Assembly: GCA_937899305.1 (NCBI GenBank)
Contig: CALDJV010001250.1
Span: 1-5,548, forward strand
Length of the DNA stretch: 5,548 nucleotides
From: an uncultured Cytophagaceae bacterium
GTDB taxonomy: Bacteria > Bacteroidota > Bacteroidia > Cytophagales > Microscillaceae
Direction of reading: 5' to 3'
Positions 1 to 5,548 of this stretch are shown one piece after another. The translations under genes were made by a program, and so were the position numbers. Below the pieces are notes generated by a model, which saw only the letters and a list, made by a program, of their open reading frames with translations, had not been told where the DNA came from and ran no database searches. Each line of letters begins with the position of its first letter. Within the stretch, counting starts at the first letter, position 1.

Positions 1-30
1 TATACAAATTAGAAACATAAATTGGGAAAC

Positions 31-1386
31 TTATTTTTGTTTCATCCCTAAGCTAGGCAAAATACCCAAGTTTTCGGGTAGTGTTGTCAAATAGCTGTGT
101 TCCAAATAAAAACTTTTAAGTTTGGGTAATTGGGCAAAAGAATCGGGCAAAGGAGCCAATTCAACGCTGCGCAGTGAGAGGTCTTCTAAGGCGGTGAGCT
201 CGCCAAACCATTCTGGTATGGTCATTTTTTGCTCGTTTCGATACATACTAAATTTTTTCAGACCCTGGGCCAAAGCGTGCAATGCATTAGGCAGTTCTTT
301 GAAATCAGTATCGTAAAGTTCAAGGGTATGTAGTTTTTGTAGTTTCGCAAAAGTGTCGGGCAGTTTGCGTAGTTTATCACTGTTTAATTTCAACATTTCA
401 AGGTTTACCAATTGCCCAATTTCCCTTGGTATGGTACCGAGGTGATTCATATCTATAATTTTCAAACTGGGAATGTGGCACAGTTCATAAAAACCCTCTA
501 GGACGTAATCACTATAGTTATTACAAAAATAAACTTCTTCCAGGCTTTGCAAGCGGCGCAAATCTTTGGGGTATTGTCTCAAGCCACTTCCTTGAGCGAC
601 CAGTATTCGCAGGTTTTTCAGATTTGAGAATGAATCAGGAAAAATATCGGGCATTTCGTCGTTCGTTTTAGAGAGCTGAAGCACCTCTAGGTTTTCTAAA
701 TTTCCAAACGACTCTGGTAAACTATTGAGTTGATTACCAGTGAGTTTTAATGTTTTGAGTGATTTTAAGTTTCCAAACGATTCGGGAAGGGCACGCAGTA
801 AGTTATTGGTAAGGTCAAGGTATTCCAATTTGGGCAATTGACCAATGCTTTCGGGCAAAGCTTGAAGAAAATTATTTTGGAGATGAAGTTCTTTTAAACT
901 ATTTGCTTCCTGAAACATTGCTTCGGGCAAATTACTCAGTCGTTGTTCGGCCAGTCTGAGTATGCGTTTTCTGTTGCCTACTATCAGGCTATCTTGGTTA
1001 CTAGGAGGCGGAAAATCAGGCCCACGATCATAGTCAGCCGTCTCATAAGACATGCCTGCTTTTAAATGCACTCCCCATTTTTCATCAGTAAGCTCAATGA
1101 CATAGTGCCCATTGTGGTCTAGTTTTACCGAAGCAATGTATTGGTGGCATACACTTCTTAGAAAATCACCTTTGAAAAAATCTTCTTGAGTAAATTCTTG
1201 ATCTAGCGGAGAACCTTTGCCTCTATCTCCCGTGATTGTCCAATGACCAATAGGAGAATAAATAATTTGCAAGGCAAAGTTTTTGGTATCGGCCAATGGG
1301 CCCGCGTCGGGGTGTACCTCCCAGCCATCTACCTCCACTATTTTACCTTTTACCGAGGTAATAGAAAAGCCATATAACTCTGACAT
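31..1386 (-). CDS. Leucine-rich-repeat protein, cytoplasmic, with unassigned N-terminal region
   Basis: This 451-residue protein has two parts. Residues 1-135 form a non-repetitive region rich in aromatic and acidic residues that I do not recognise. It ends in a proline-rich linker (FPPPS, residues 125-129). From about residue 139 to the C-terminus there are roughly 13 leucine-rich repeats, mostly with a 23-residue period of the form LxxLxLxxNxLxxLPxxxxxLxx. The best copies lie at residues 163-231 (for example LPESIGQL and LPESFGNL). Repeats near 232-258 and 281-307 are lengthened by about three residues. No signal peptide, membrane segment or sorting domain is visible, so a cytoplasmic location is inferred. 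LRR arrays of this bacterial/plant-like type serve as protein-binding scaffolds; the partner cannot be told from sequence. The gene is divergent from the secreted-protein gene at 1801, and the start is the first ATG of the frame, with no clear Shine-Dalgarno. The coding call is very secure; the function is unknown. Confidence 0.93.
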   Translation of the reverse strand: MSELYGFSITSVKGKIVEVDGWEVHPDAGPLADTKNFALQIIYSPIGHWTITGDRGKGSPLDQEFTQEDFFKGDFLRSVCHQYIASVKLDHNGHYVIELTDEKWGVHLKAGMSYETADYDRGPDFPPPSNQDSLIVGNRKRILRLAEQRLSNLPEAMFQEANSLKELHLQNNFLQALPESIGQLPKLEYLDLTNNLLRALPESFGNLKSLKTLKLTGNQLNSLPESFGNLENLEVLQLSKTNDEMPDIFPDSFSNLKNLRILVAQGSGLRQYPKDLRRLQSLEEVYFCNNYSDYVLEGFYELCHIPSLKIIDMNHLGTIPREIGQLVNLEMLKLNSDKLRKLPDTFAKLQKLHTLELYDTDFKELPNALHALAQGLKKFSMYRNEQKMTIPEWFGELTALEDLSLRSVELAPLPDSFAQLPKLKSFYLEHSYLTTLPENLGILPSLGMKQK

Positions 1387-1427
1387 AGTATGCGTAAGTA
1401 TTGATTTTGTAGGTTTGTATATGAAAG

Positions 1428-1435
1428 CAAATGTA
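1428..1435 (-). promoter_or_regulatory. Candidate Bacteroidota -7 box for the LRR gene
   Basis: Read on the minus strand this is TACATTTG, an exact match to the Bacteroidota -7 consensus TAnnTTTG. It lies 41 bp upstream of the LRR start codon, which would give a leader of roughly 35 nt. The nearest upstream TTTG (1463-1466) is 27 bp away, longer than the usual spacing to a -33 element, so only the -7 half is supported. Confidence 0.35.
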
Positions 1436-1495
1436 TGAAAAAACTGGCTGATGAAGACTGTTCAAATTCACCCAAATTTATTTTGTTTTTTTTGC

Positions 1496-1657
1496 TAAGG
1501 AACATGTTCAAAATAAGTTTCCAGATTTAGTAAAATTGCTCAAAGTTAGACGAGGCGTTTTTTGCGCGCGTAGCCGTAGCTACGGGCAAAAAAAGCAACG
1601 AAGTATAACAAAGAGGAATACAACTAAATCGGACAGTTATTGCGGACACGTTCCTAA
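1496..1657. repeat. Nested imperfect palindrome of about 162 bp, MITE/REP-like
   Basis: The left arm (1496-1551) and the reverse complement of the right arm (1603-1657) align over 55 positions with 40 matches and one single-base gap, counted by eye. The ends read TAAGGAACATGTTC on the left and, on the reverse strand, TTAGGAACGTGTCC on the right. A second conserved block is GATTTAGT (1524-1531 against 1623-1630). The middle is a stronger hairpin (1555-1596). The whole tract could therefore fold as one long cruciform or as one RNA hairpin. No open reading frame explains it and it lies between divergent genes. A terminal-inverted-repeat miniature element fits best, but I see no convincing target-site duplication. 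A structured non-coding RNA or an attenuator is the alternative. Confidence 0.55.
1555..1596. repeat. GC-cored central hairpin of the palindromic element
   Basis: The outer stem pairs GCGTTTTTTGC (1555-1565) with GCAAAAAAAGC (1586-1596), 10 of 11 pairs. After a small asymmetric internal loop, the inner stem pairs CGTAGC (1569-1574) with GCTACG (1579-1584) around a CGTA tetraloop. The T and A runs on either side of a GC-rich core resemble a bidirectional factor-independent terminator. However, it lies upstream of both flanking genes, so termination of either gene is not its obvious job. Confidence 0.6.
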
Positions 1658-1770
1658 ATAATGCGCCCAATTCTTCCATTTTTTGGGGTGGATACGCGTA
1701 TGTGGTGAAACGTACTTTGTGTTTAGTTGCGTGTTGCTATAAAGTAAGAAGCAAAAGCAAAAAAATCCGT

Positions 1771-1778
1771 TATATTTG
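1771..1778 (+). promoter_or_regulatory. Bacteroidota -7 box for the T9SS-secreted protein gene
   Basis: TATATTTG matches TAnnTTTG exactly and ends 22 bp before the ATG at 1801. The expected transcription start is near 1784, giving a leader of about 17 nt. No TTG -33 element is visible at normal spacing; the closest, at 1734-1736, is 34 bp upstream. If real, this box places the in-frame ATG at 1702 outside the transcript and supports 1801 as the start. Confidence 0.45.
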
Positions 1779-1800
1779 GAAGTTGAAAAAACAACCACCC

Positions 1801-3735
1801 ATGAACAAACACCCCAAACATACAACATACCGTCTATTAATTGTATTATTACTGCTGGTTGGCGGCCATACAATGGCCTGGAGTCAAATTAAGGTATTGC
1901 CCCACTATGCCAGTCGAGCAGTAAAAAAAACGAAAGGACAAGCGAATATCAATCGGGCCCAATTGCGTACCCAACAAACTACGCTCAATCTGCCTTTCTT
2001 TGAGGACTTTGCCAGTGTCAGAAAAACTGATACTGTTTGGCAAAAAAACGTGGGGGTGTATATCAACAACACCTTGGGAATCAACGCTCCTACCCTCAAC
2101 GTGGCCAGTTTTGATGGGGTAGATGGCAATGGAGTCCCTTACAATTTGACCAGTAATTTGGCTCAGGGGGGAGCTGATACTTTGGTGTCTTGCCCCATTG
2201 ATTTGTCGGGTTTGACGGCCAGCGATAATATATATTTGAGTTTTGCCTGGCAAGCCGAAGGGTTGGGTGAATTTCCTGATACCGAGGATTCGCTCCAATT
2301 GCAGTTCAAGGACGTAACCGGAGCTTGGGTAAGTGTATGGTCGCAAATGGGCGGGGATAGCTTGCTTAACTTAGGGGCAGATTATACTCAAGAGTTTAAA
2401 TCAGAAATATTGGCAGTCACCGATGCCAACTATTTACACGATGCTTTCCAGTTTCGTTTCATTGTTTTTGCCCGCATTTCGGGAAGTTATGATACTTGGA
2501 ATCTGGACGATGTGTTTTTAGATAAAAACCGCAACGCCAACGATTTGGCTCGCAACGACATTGCCCTTTCGCAAGCGCCCAATTCATTACTGAAGCGTTA
2601 CAACGCCATGCCGCTCAATCAATACTTGGCCAATGCCGCCAACGAAACGGCTGATAATATTACGGCAAAAGCTTTTAATCTCAATGCGTTGGGGTCTGGT
2701 TTTGCGTTGTTCAACTTTGACGTCGTGATAGAAGATACGATTTCTAATACATTTATTGCAACACTCAACGATCAACCCACGGGAGATTTTTTTCCCGCAG
2801 GTACATCTAAAGACATGACGGCTACTTTTAACCCTGCTTTGCTCGATCCTTTTAGAAACAGTGGGGGAGTGGCGTTGAAATACCGTTTTCGTTCTTTTTT
2901 GGACATTAGTAATCGCAATGACATTGACCAAAATGATACCGTGTCCCGAGTGACCGTATTGAGCGATTATTATGCTTATGATGATGGGTCGGCCGAATTT
3001 TTAGCTGGAATCAACCAAAATCGAGGTCAGGTAGCGTATCGCTATGTAGTGAATGAACCCGATTCTTTGACTGATGTACAAATGTACATCACCCGTCTGA
3101 ACAAAGACTTGGCAGGGCAAACCTTCATTTTTAAAGTGTGGGCCAATGAAAATGGCAAGCCAGGTGCTGTTTTAACCCAAAAAATCCTCTCCATTGCCAA
3201 TGTATATGCACCGGGCATCAATCAATTTGTGAGCATTAAATCTGCCCTGGAACAAGCTCAAGACCGTTTTACCCCATTATACATTCAGGATACCGTTTTT
3301 ATTGGCTGGCAACAAACCTCTGACGACTTGCTGGCGGTGGGTCTGGATAAAAACACCGATACTTCTGACGAAATTTATTTTAACCTAAGTGGAGAATGGG
3401 TGCAAAATACGGAGCCACTGGGTAGCTTGATGCTACGCCCGGTATTTGGTCAAGTAAGTATTACCGGGGTGGAACCACCACGCCTCGACCCTTCGTCGGT
3501 GAAGGTATATCCCAATCCTGCCCGAGAAGCAACCTTGTACATCGAGGGATTGCCTTTGCAACAAGTGAAGATAGTGAGTTTGCAAGGAGAAGTGGTGAAA
3601 ACCATTGTATTGGATAATAAGGGGGCAAAGAAGCACTCGATCGATATCAACGACCTCCCACCAGGGACTTACCTATTACATTGCCTCGATAGCCAAGGAA
3701 GAGGAGTAGGCAAACGGGTTGTGATTTTAAAGTAA
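1801..3735 (+). CDS. Secreted protein with T9SS type A C-terminal sorting domain
   Basis: This is a 644-residue protein when started at 1801. That start gives a standard signal peptide: a basic N-region (MNKHPKHTTYR), a hydrophobic core LLIVLLLLVGG at residues 12-22, and likely cleavage near residues 26-29. The longer frame from 1702 would bury this signal behind 33 basic, Cys-containing residues. Residues 64-240 look like an all-beta jelly-roll (MAM/carbohydrate-binding type) domain: LPFFEDFA at the start, YLSFAWQAEG in the middle and FQFRFIVFA...WNLDDVFLD at the end. Residues 250-385 look like another beta domain, and 389-550, opening with YYAYDDGSAE, a third. Residues 564-644 match the type A sorting domain (VKVYPNPA; IVSLQGEVV; LPPGTYLL; C-terminal KRVVILK). 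That domain directs export across the outer membrane by T9SS, with CTD removal and surface attachment or release. No catalytic motif is visible, so adhesion or glycan binding is a guess. Confidence 0.92.
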   Translation: MNKHPKHTTYRLLIVLLLLVGGHTMAWSQIKVLPHYASRAVKKTKGQANINRAQLRTQQTTLNLPFFEDFASVRKTDTVWQKNVGVYINNTLGINAPTLNVASFDGVDGNGVPYNLTSNLAQGGADTLVSCPIDLSGLTASDNIYLSFAWQAEGLGEFPDTEDSLQLQFKDVTGAWVSVWSQMGGDSLLNLGADYTQEFKSEILAVTDANYLHDAFQFRFIVFARISGSYDTWNLDDVFLDKNRNANDLARNDIALSQAPNSLLKRYNAMPLNQYLANAANETADNITAKAFNLNALGSGFALFNFDVVIEDTISNTFIATLNDQPTGDFFPAGTSKDMTATFNPALLDPFRNSGGVALKYRFRSFLDISNRNDIDQNDTVSRVTVLSDYYAYDDGSAEFLAGINQNRGQVAYRYVVNEPDSLTDVQMYITRLNKDLAGQTFIFKVWANENGKPGAVLTQKILSIANVYAPGINQFVSIKSALEQAQDRFTPLYIQDTVFIGWQQTSDDLLAVGLDKNTDTSDEIYFNLSGEWVQNTEPLGSLMLRPVFGQVSITGVEPPRLDPSSVKVYPNPAREATLYIEGLPLQQVKIVSLQGEVVKTIVLDNKGAKKHSIDINDLPPGTYLLHCLDSQGRGVGKRVVILK

Positions 3736-3768
3736 TTGCTCTAATTTTAGCCCATAGACATAACTTTA
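3736..3768 (+). promoter_or_regulatory. Weak candidate promoter for the rhodanese gene
   Basis: TTG at 3736-3738 and TAACTTTA at 3761-3768 are separated by 22 bp. This approximates the Bacteroidota TTG...TAnnTTTG arrangement, with the last -7 base changed. It would start transcription about 6 bp before the ATG at 3780, which is very short. Read-through from the upstream gene across the 44-bp gap, which holds no hairpin, is equally possible. Confidence 0.2.
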
Positions 3769-3779
3769 ATTTTTTTATC

Positions 3780-4076
3780 ATGGATATCGAAGTTTCGGAA
3801 TTGAAAGAGCGCCTGGATAAAGGTGAAAAACTAAATATTATAGATGTACGCGAAGAGTGGGAAAACGAAGAAGCCAGCATTGCAGGGAGTACTTTAATTC
3901 CTTTGGGAGATTTACAGGCTCGCTTGGGTGAGTTGGACAGCCTGAAGGGCGAAGAAATCATCATACACTGTAAGTCGGGGGGACGCAGTGGACGAGCCAA
4001 GCAGTTTATGGCGACTCAAGGGTTTACCAACGTGCGTAACCTTTTAGGCGGAATGGATGCTTTTTCTCAATTGTAA
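3780..4076 (+). CDS. Single-domain rhodanese-like protein
   Basis: This 98-residue protein is one complete rhodanese domain. The N-terminal IIDVREEWE (residues 20-28) is the conserved strand and Asp-Val-Arg motif. IAGSTLIPLGDL (34-45) is the usual 'I.GA..IPL..L' segment. The active-site loop is HCKSGGRS (63-70), with catalytic Cys64 followed by the CxxxxR loop closed by Arg69. GFTNVRNLLGGMDAF (81-95) is the C-terminal signature. The family carries sulfur as a cysteine persulfide and passes it to acceptors. The loop and C-terminus most resemble the rhodanese domain at the end of MoeB/ThiF-type proteins and the stand-alone GlpE/PspE class, but no MoeB, ThiF or cofactor gene is in the window. 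There is no signal peptide, so it is cytoplasmic. The ATG follows a T-rich stretch without a Shine-Dalgarno. The physiological sulfur acceptor is unknown. Confidence 0.94.
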   Translation: MDIEVSELKERLDKGEKLNIIDVREEWENEEASIAGSTLIPLGDLQARLGELDSLKGEEIIIHCKSGGRSGRAKQFMATQGFTNVRNLLGGMDAFSQL

Positions 4077-4084
4077 AAATCTTG

Positions 4085-4119
4085 ATTGAATGGTTAAATG
4101 CTAGATTTAACCATTCAAT
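4085..4119. terminator. 15-bp perfect hairpin between convergent genes (bidirectional terminator)
   Basis: ATTGAATGGTTAAAT (4085-4099) pairs perfectly with ATTTAACCATTCAAT (4105-4119) around the 5-nt loop GCTAG. It begins 9 bp after the rhodanese stop codon and ends 7 bp before the stop codon of the SRPBCC gene on the other strand. That is the position expected of a shared terminator for converging transcripts. The stem is AT-rich and lacks a clean U-tract on the plus side; the minus side has a TTTTT run a few bases further on. A transcript-end stabilising hairpin is the alternative. Confidence 0.75.
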
Positions 4120-4126
4120 TACCTCA

Positions 4127-4585
4127 TTAATTTGCTTTATATTCGCCCTTTCTCATTGTTTCAGCTCTTGCCTTGATGGCCTCGTTCATCGCCACAAAAC
4201 CCTTGGTAGTATCTTCTCCCATTTTTTTCATGACCAATCCTGCCAATACACCCGTAAAATTTTCATAATGTTTGAACCTTACTTTGTGAGGCTCGATTGT
4301 CTCTATTTCGTAGTGATGCTCCCCAGCCATTATAAACGAGGCAAATAAGGTACCACGCCAACAAAGATGCCTTTGTGCCTCCACGGTGAGCACTTTTGGA
4401 GTAAATGTAGATGGTTTTTGGTTGGGAGGGTGAATTTCTACCCGTAGCTTTTCTCCAACTTTAGCCTCTCCTGTCAACTTTTTGATAAATGGATTCCATT
4501 CAGGGTGCTTGTCAAAGTCTATCAAGGTATTCCACACATTTTCGGCAGATGCATTGATGATGATTTCGGTTTGAATTGATTTCAT
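4127..4585 (-). CDS. SRPBCC (START-like / polyketide cyclase-type) domain protein
   Basis: This 152-residue protein is a single SRPBCC domain. It starts with a short strand (IQTEIIINASAENVWNTL, residues 4-21) and then has the family's diagnostic DFDKHPEWNPFIKKLTG (23-39), in which Trp30, Asn31 and Pro32 are typical. VGEKLRVEIHPP (43-54) and LCWRGTL (74-80) form core strands, GEHHYEIE (88-95) another, and the long C-terminal helix starts near residue 112. The fold is a helix-grip with a deep hydrophobic pocket that binds lipids or other small hydrophobic ligands; some members are cyclases or hydrolases, many are only binders. No catalytic residues can be assigned. The gene starts 12 bp after the TetR-family gene on the same strand, so co-transcription is likely and the protein may handle the compound sensed by that repressor. 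No signal peptide is seen. The specific ligand is not predictable. Confidence 0.9.
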   Translation of the reverse strand: MKSIQTEIIINASAENVWNTLIDFDKHPEWNPFIKKLTGEAKVGEKLRVEIHPPNQKPSTFTPKVLTVEAQRHLCWRGTLFASFIMAGEHHYEIETIEPHKVRFKHYENFTGVLAGLVMKKMGEDTTKGFVAMNEAIKARAETMRKGEYKAN

Positions 4586-4597
4586 AATAAGCGGAAT

Positions 4598-5227
4598 CTA
4601 AGGTTTTTGTGAATAATTTTTTTCTAATATGGTGTATTCTTTCCAGGCTTTTTCAGTGAAATAAGGCATCAATAATTGCCAAATCATTCTTGAAGTAGCT
4701 TGGGCATCTTTTGGAGAAGGCTTTTGTCCAAACACCCACTGTTGCCCCATCCAAAAATTGTTGATAAACCAAATGAGGTGGGCAAGGTGTCGATGGTCCT
4801 GGTCCGTTTTGGGAGGTATAAGTAATCCTTCCTGTACCAATAAATCGAGTAACTGGCAAGCTTCCTGTTCGCGCTTTTGTTGGGTAACCAAGTGGCGTTG
4901 GGCAATGGTAGGATACAATCGAGTGATCTCAACAATATCTAAAAAAAAGAAGCGGTAACGATACTGAAATTGATAATAGAATTGAAGCGTGTTTTGTAGA
5001 AATTGTAGGCTTGTTTTCGCTAGTGGCTGCATATGTGCTTCCATTTCAGCGAACATTTGTTCATACAGTACTTCAATAATTTGTGACTTCTTGAGATAAT
5101 GATAAGTCAAGTTACCATGGGTAATCTCCATTTCTTCAGCTATTTTGCGGGTGGTTGTTTTCGTAACCCCATTTTCATTAAATACCCGTAAGGCTGTCGA
5201 GATAATTCGCTCTTTTGTTGTACTCAT
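4598..5227 (-). CDS. TetR/AcrR-family transcriptional regulator
   Basis: This 209-residue protein has normal TetR-family length. The N-terminal DNA-binding domain covers residues 5-52: helix 1 is ERIISTALRVFNENG (6-20), the helix-turn-helix is TTTRKIAEEMEITHGNLTYH (24-43), and YLKKSQIIEVLY (44-55) is the usual 'YFKNKEELL' equivalent. The C-terminal part (about 60-209) is all-helical and rich in aromatics (FYYQFQYRYRFFFLDIVEI, 83-101), typical of the ligand-binding and dimerisation half but not assignable to a ligand. Two 16-bp inverted repeats lie immediately upstream, the nearer one in the region where ribosomes would bind, which argues for strong autorepression. The gene is first in a two-gene operon with the SRPBCC protein. 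No -7 consensus was found ahead of it. The call is secure; the inducer and further targets are unknown. Confidence 0.94.
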   Translation of the reverse strand: MSTTKERIISTALRVFNENGVTKTTTRKIAEEMEITHGNLTYHYLKKSQIIEVLYEQMFAEMEAHMQPLAKTSLQFLQNTLQFYYQFQYRYRFFFLDIVEITRLYPTIAQRHLVTQQKREQEACQLLDLLVQEGLLIPPKTDQDHRHLAHLIWFINNFWMGQQWVFGQKPSPKDAQATSRMIWQLLMPYFTEKAWKEYTILEKNYSQKP

Positions 5228-5230
5228 GCT

Positions 5231-5246
5231 TAGGTCTTTTGTCCTA
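5231..5246. promoter_or_regulatory. Proximal TetR-family operator candidate
   Basis: TAGGTCTTTTGTCCTA is an inverted repeat (six-base arms, four-base spacer, one mismatch) that begins 3 bp upstream of the regulator's ATG. A bound repressor here would cover the translation start region and any promoter just upstream. It is the imperfect twin of the copy at 5265-5280. Confidence 0.65.
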
Positions 5247-5264
5247 AAGTGTGGTTCAAAAAAA

Positions 5265-5280
5265 TAGGACTTTTGTCCTA
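5265..5280. promoter_or_regulatory. Distal TetR-family operator candidate (perfect palindrome)
   Basis: TAGGACTTTTGTCCTA has perfect six-base inverted arms (TAGGAC/GTCCTA) around TTTT. It differs by one base from the copy at 5231-5246, and the two copies start 34 bp apart. Two closely matching palindromes directly ahead of a TetR-family gene are best explained as its own operators. Confidence 0.7.
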
Positions 5281-5548
5281 ATTATTTTTATACAACGGAA
5301 AGTGATCAAAAAAAGTTTGAAATCATTGTAAGTAACTGACCTTTCACAGTGATTTTCTTTGGAAATTTCACAAGAAATATAGTTGTGAACGCGTCAGCTA
5401 GACTCGGCATTTAGTCTGTCAGCGTTAAGAACTTGAGTAATGAAGCCGTTAAAAAATGATCACTGACATCCGTGGGTAGCGCGCTGGTTTTGGGTGAGGA
5501 TGGAATGTTTGAGCATTTAGCTAAAGCAGAGCTCAGCGCAGCAAGCTG
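5281..5548. other. Right-edge region with no confident gene
   Basis: I see no confident gene here. Small structures are present: TTCACAA (5367-5373) pairs with TTGTGAA (5383-5389), and AACGC (5388-5392) pairs with GCGTT (5422-5426) enclosing AGACT/AGTCT (5400-5404/5413-5417). On the minus strand, a stop-free frame of 45 codons enters from the right edge and ends at a stop at 5411-5413; it has no visible start. On the plus strand, a frame open from 5460 to the edge includes VGSALVLGEDGMFEHLAK and is preceded in frame by stops at 5412 and 5457. One may be the end of a neighbouring gene or a decayed remnant. Confidence 0.3.

Noticed and set aside
1637..1873. Minus-strand frame of 78 codons crossing the start of the secreted-protein gene
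   Set aside because: It overlaps the palindrome arm and the signal-peptide coding region, has no recognisable domain, and is antisense to a secure gene.
1849..2346. Minus-strand frame of 165 codons within the secreted-protein gene
   Set aside because: The plus-strand product has clear secretion signals and beta-domain features; the antisense product has low-complexity composition and no family features.
4082..4348. Plus-strand frame starting in the terminator hairpin
   Set aside because: It is antisense to the SRPBCC gene, begins inside the stem, and encodes an unstructured His/Cys/Ser-rich product.
5261..5280. A -7 promoter box for the TetR gene in the T-rich run beside the distal operator
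   Set aside because: The minus-strand run TATTTTTTTG is two bases too long for TAnnTTTG, and the nearest TTG is at the wrong spacing.
5306..5410. Short minus-strand frame of about 34 codons upstream of the TetR gene
   Set aside because: It has no promoter, ribosome site or recognisable motif; the length is within chance expectation for an AT-rich region.
5301..5464. AGTGATCA (5301-5308) repeated in inverted orientation as TGATCACT (5457-5464)
   Set aside because: Only eight bases around a common TGATCA palindrome, with no similarity in the flanks; treated as chance.
1..5548. CRISPR array, tRNA, rRNA, riboswitch or defence/secretion gene cluster
   Set aside because: No regularly spaced direct repeats, no tRNA or rRNA signatures, and none of the genes matches a known defence component.

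Overview
The window looks like chromosomal DNA from a marine or gliding bacterium of the phylum Bacteroidota, probably a Cytophagales member of the Microscilla/Flexibacter type. The evidence is a type IX secretion (T9SS) C-terminal sorting domain, a long leucine-rich-repeat protein, moderate-to-low GC, no Shine-Dalgarno sequences ahead of the genes, and TAnnTTTG-type -7 promoter boxes. The genus is inferred and was not checked by any search.

Layout from left to right: (i) 31-1386, minus strand, a cytoplasmic leucine-rich-repeat protein with an unrecognised N-terminal region. (ii) 1387-1800, an intergenic region between divergent genes, which holds a nested imperfect palindrome of about 162 bp (1496-1657) that resembles a MITE or REP-like element, plus a -7 box facing each neighbour. 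(iii) 1801-3735, plus strand, a secreted protein with a signal peptide and a T9SS type A sorting domain; translation most likely starts at 1801 and not at the longer in-frame ATG at 1702. (iv) 3780-4076, plus strand, a single-domain rhodanese. (v) 4085-4119, a 15-bp perfect hairpin lying between convergent genes. (vi) 4127-4585 and 4598-5227, minus strand, an SRPBCC (START-like) protein placed 12 bp downstream of a TetR-family repressor; together they form a probable operon. Two copies of a 16-bp inverted repeat lie directly upstream of the TetR start and are probable autoregulatory operators. (vii) 5281-5548, a region at the right edge with no confident gene, some small stems and open frames on both strands.

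The only clear functional unit is the TetR/SRPBCC operon, which reads as a small self-regulated, possibly ligand-responsive module. The T9SS protein and the rhodanese are adjacent and co-directional (44-bp gap) but have no obvious shared function. Nothing here clearly amounts to a complete new system. The observations most worth following are the nested palindrome, the duplicated operator, and the LRR protein's unassigned N-terminal region.
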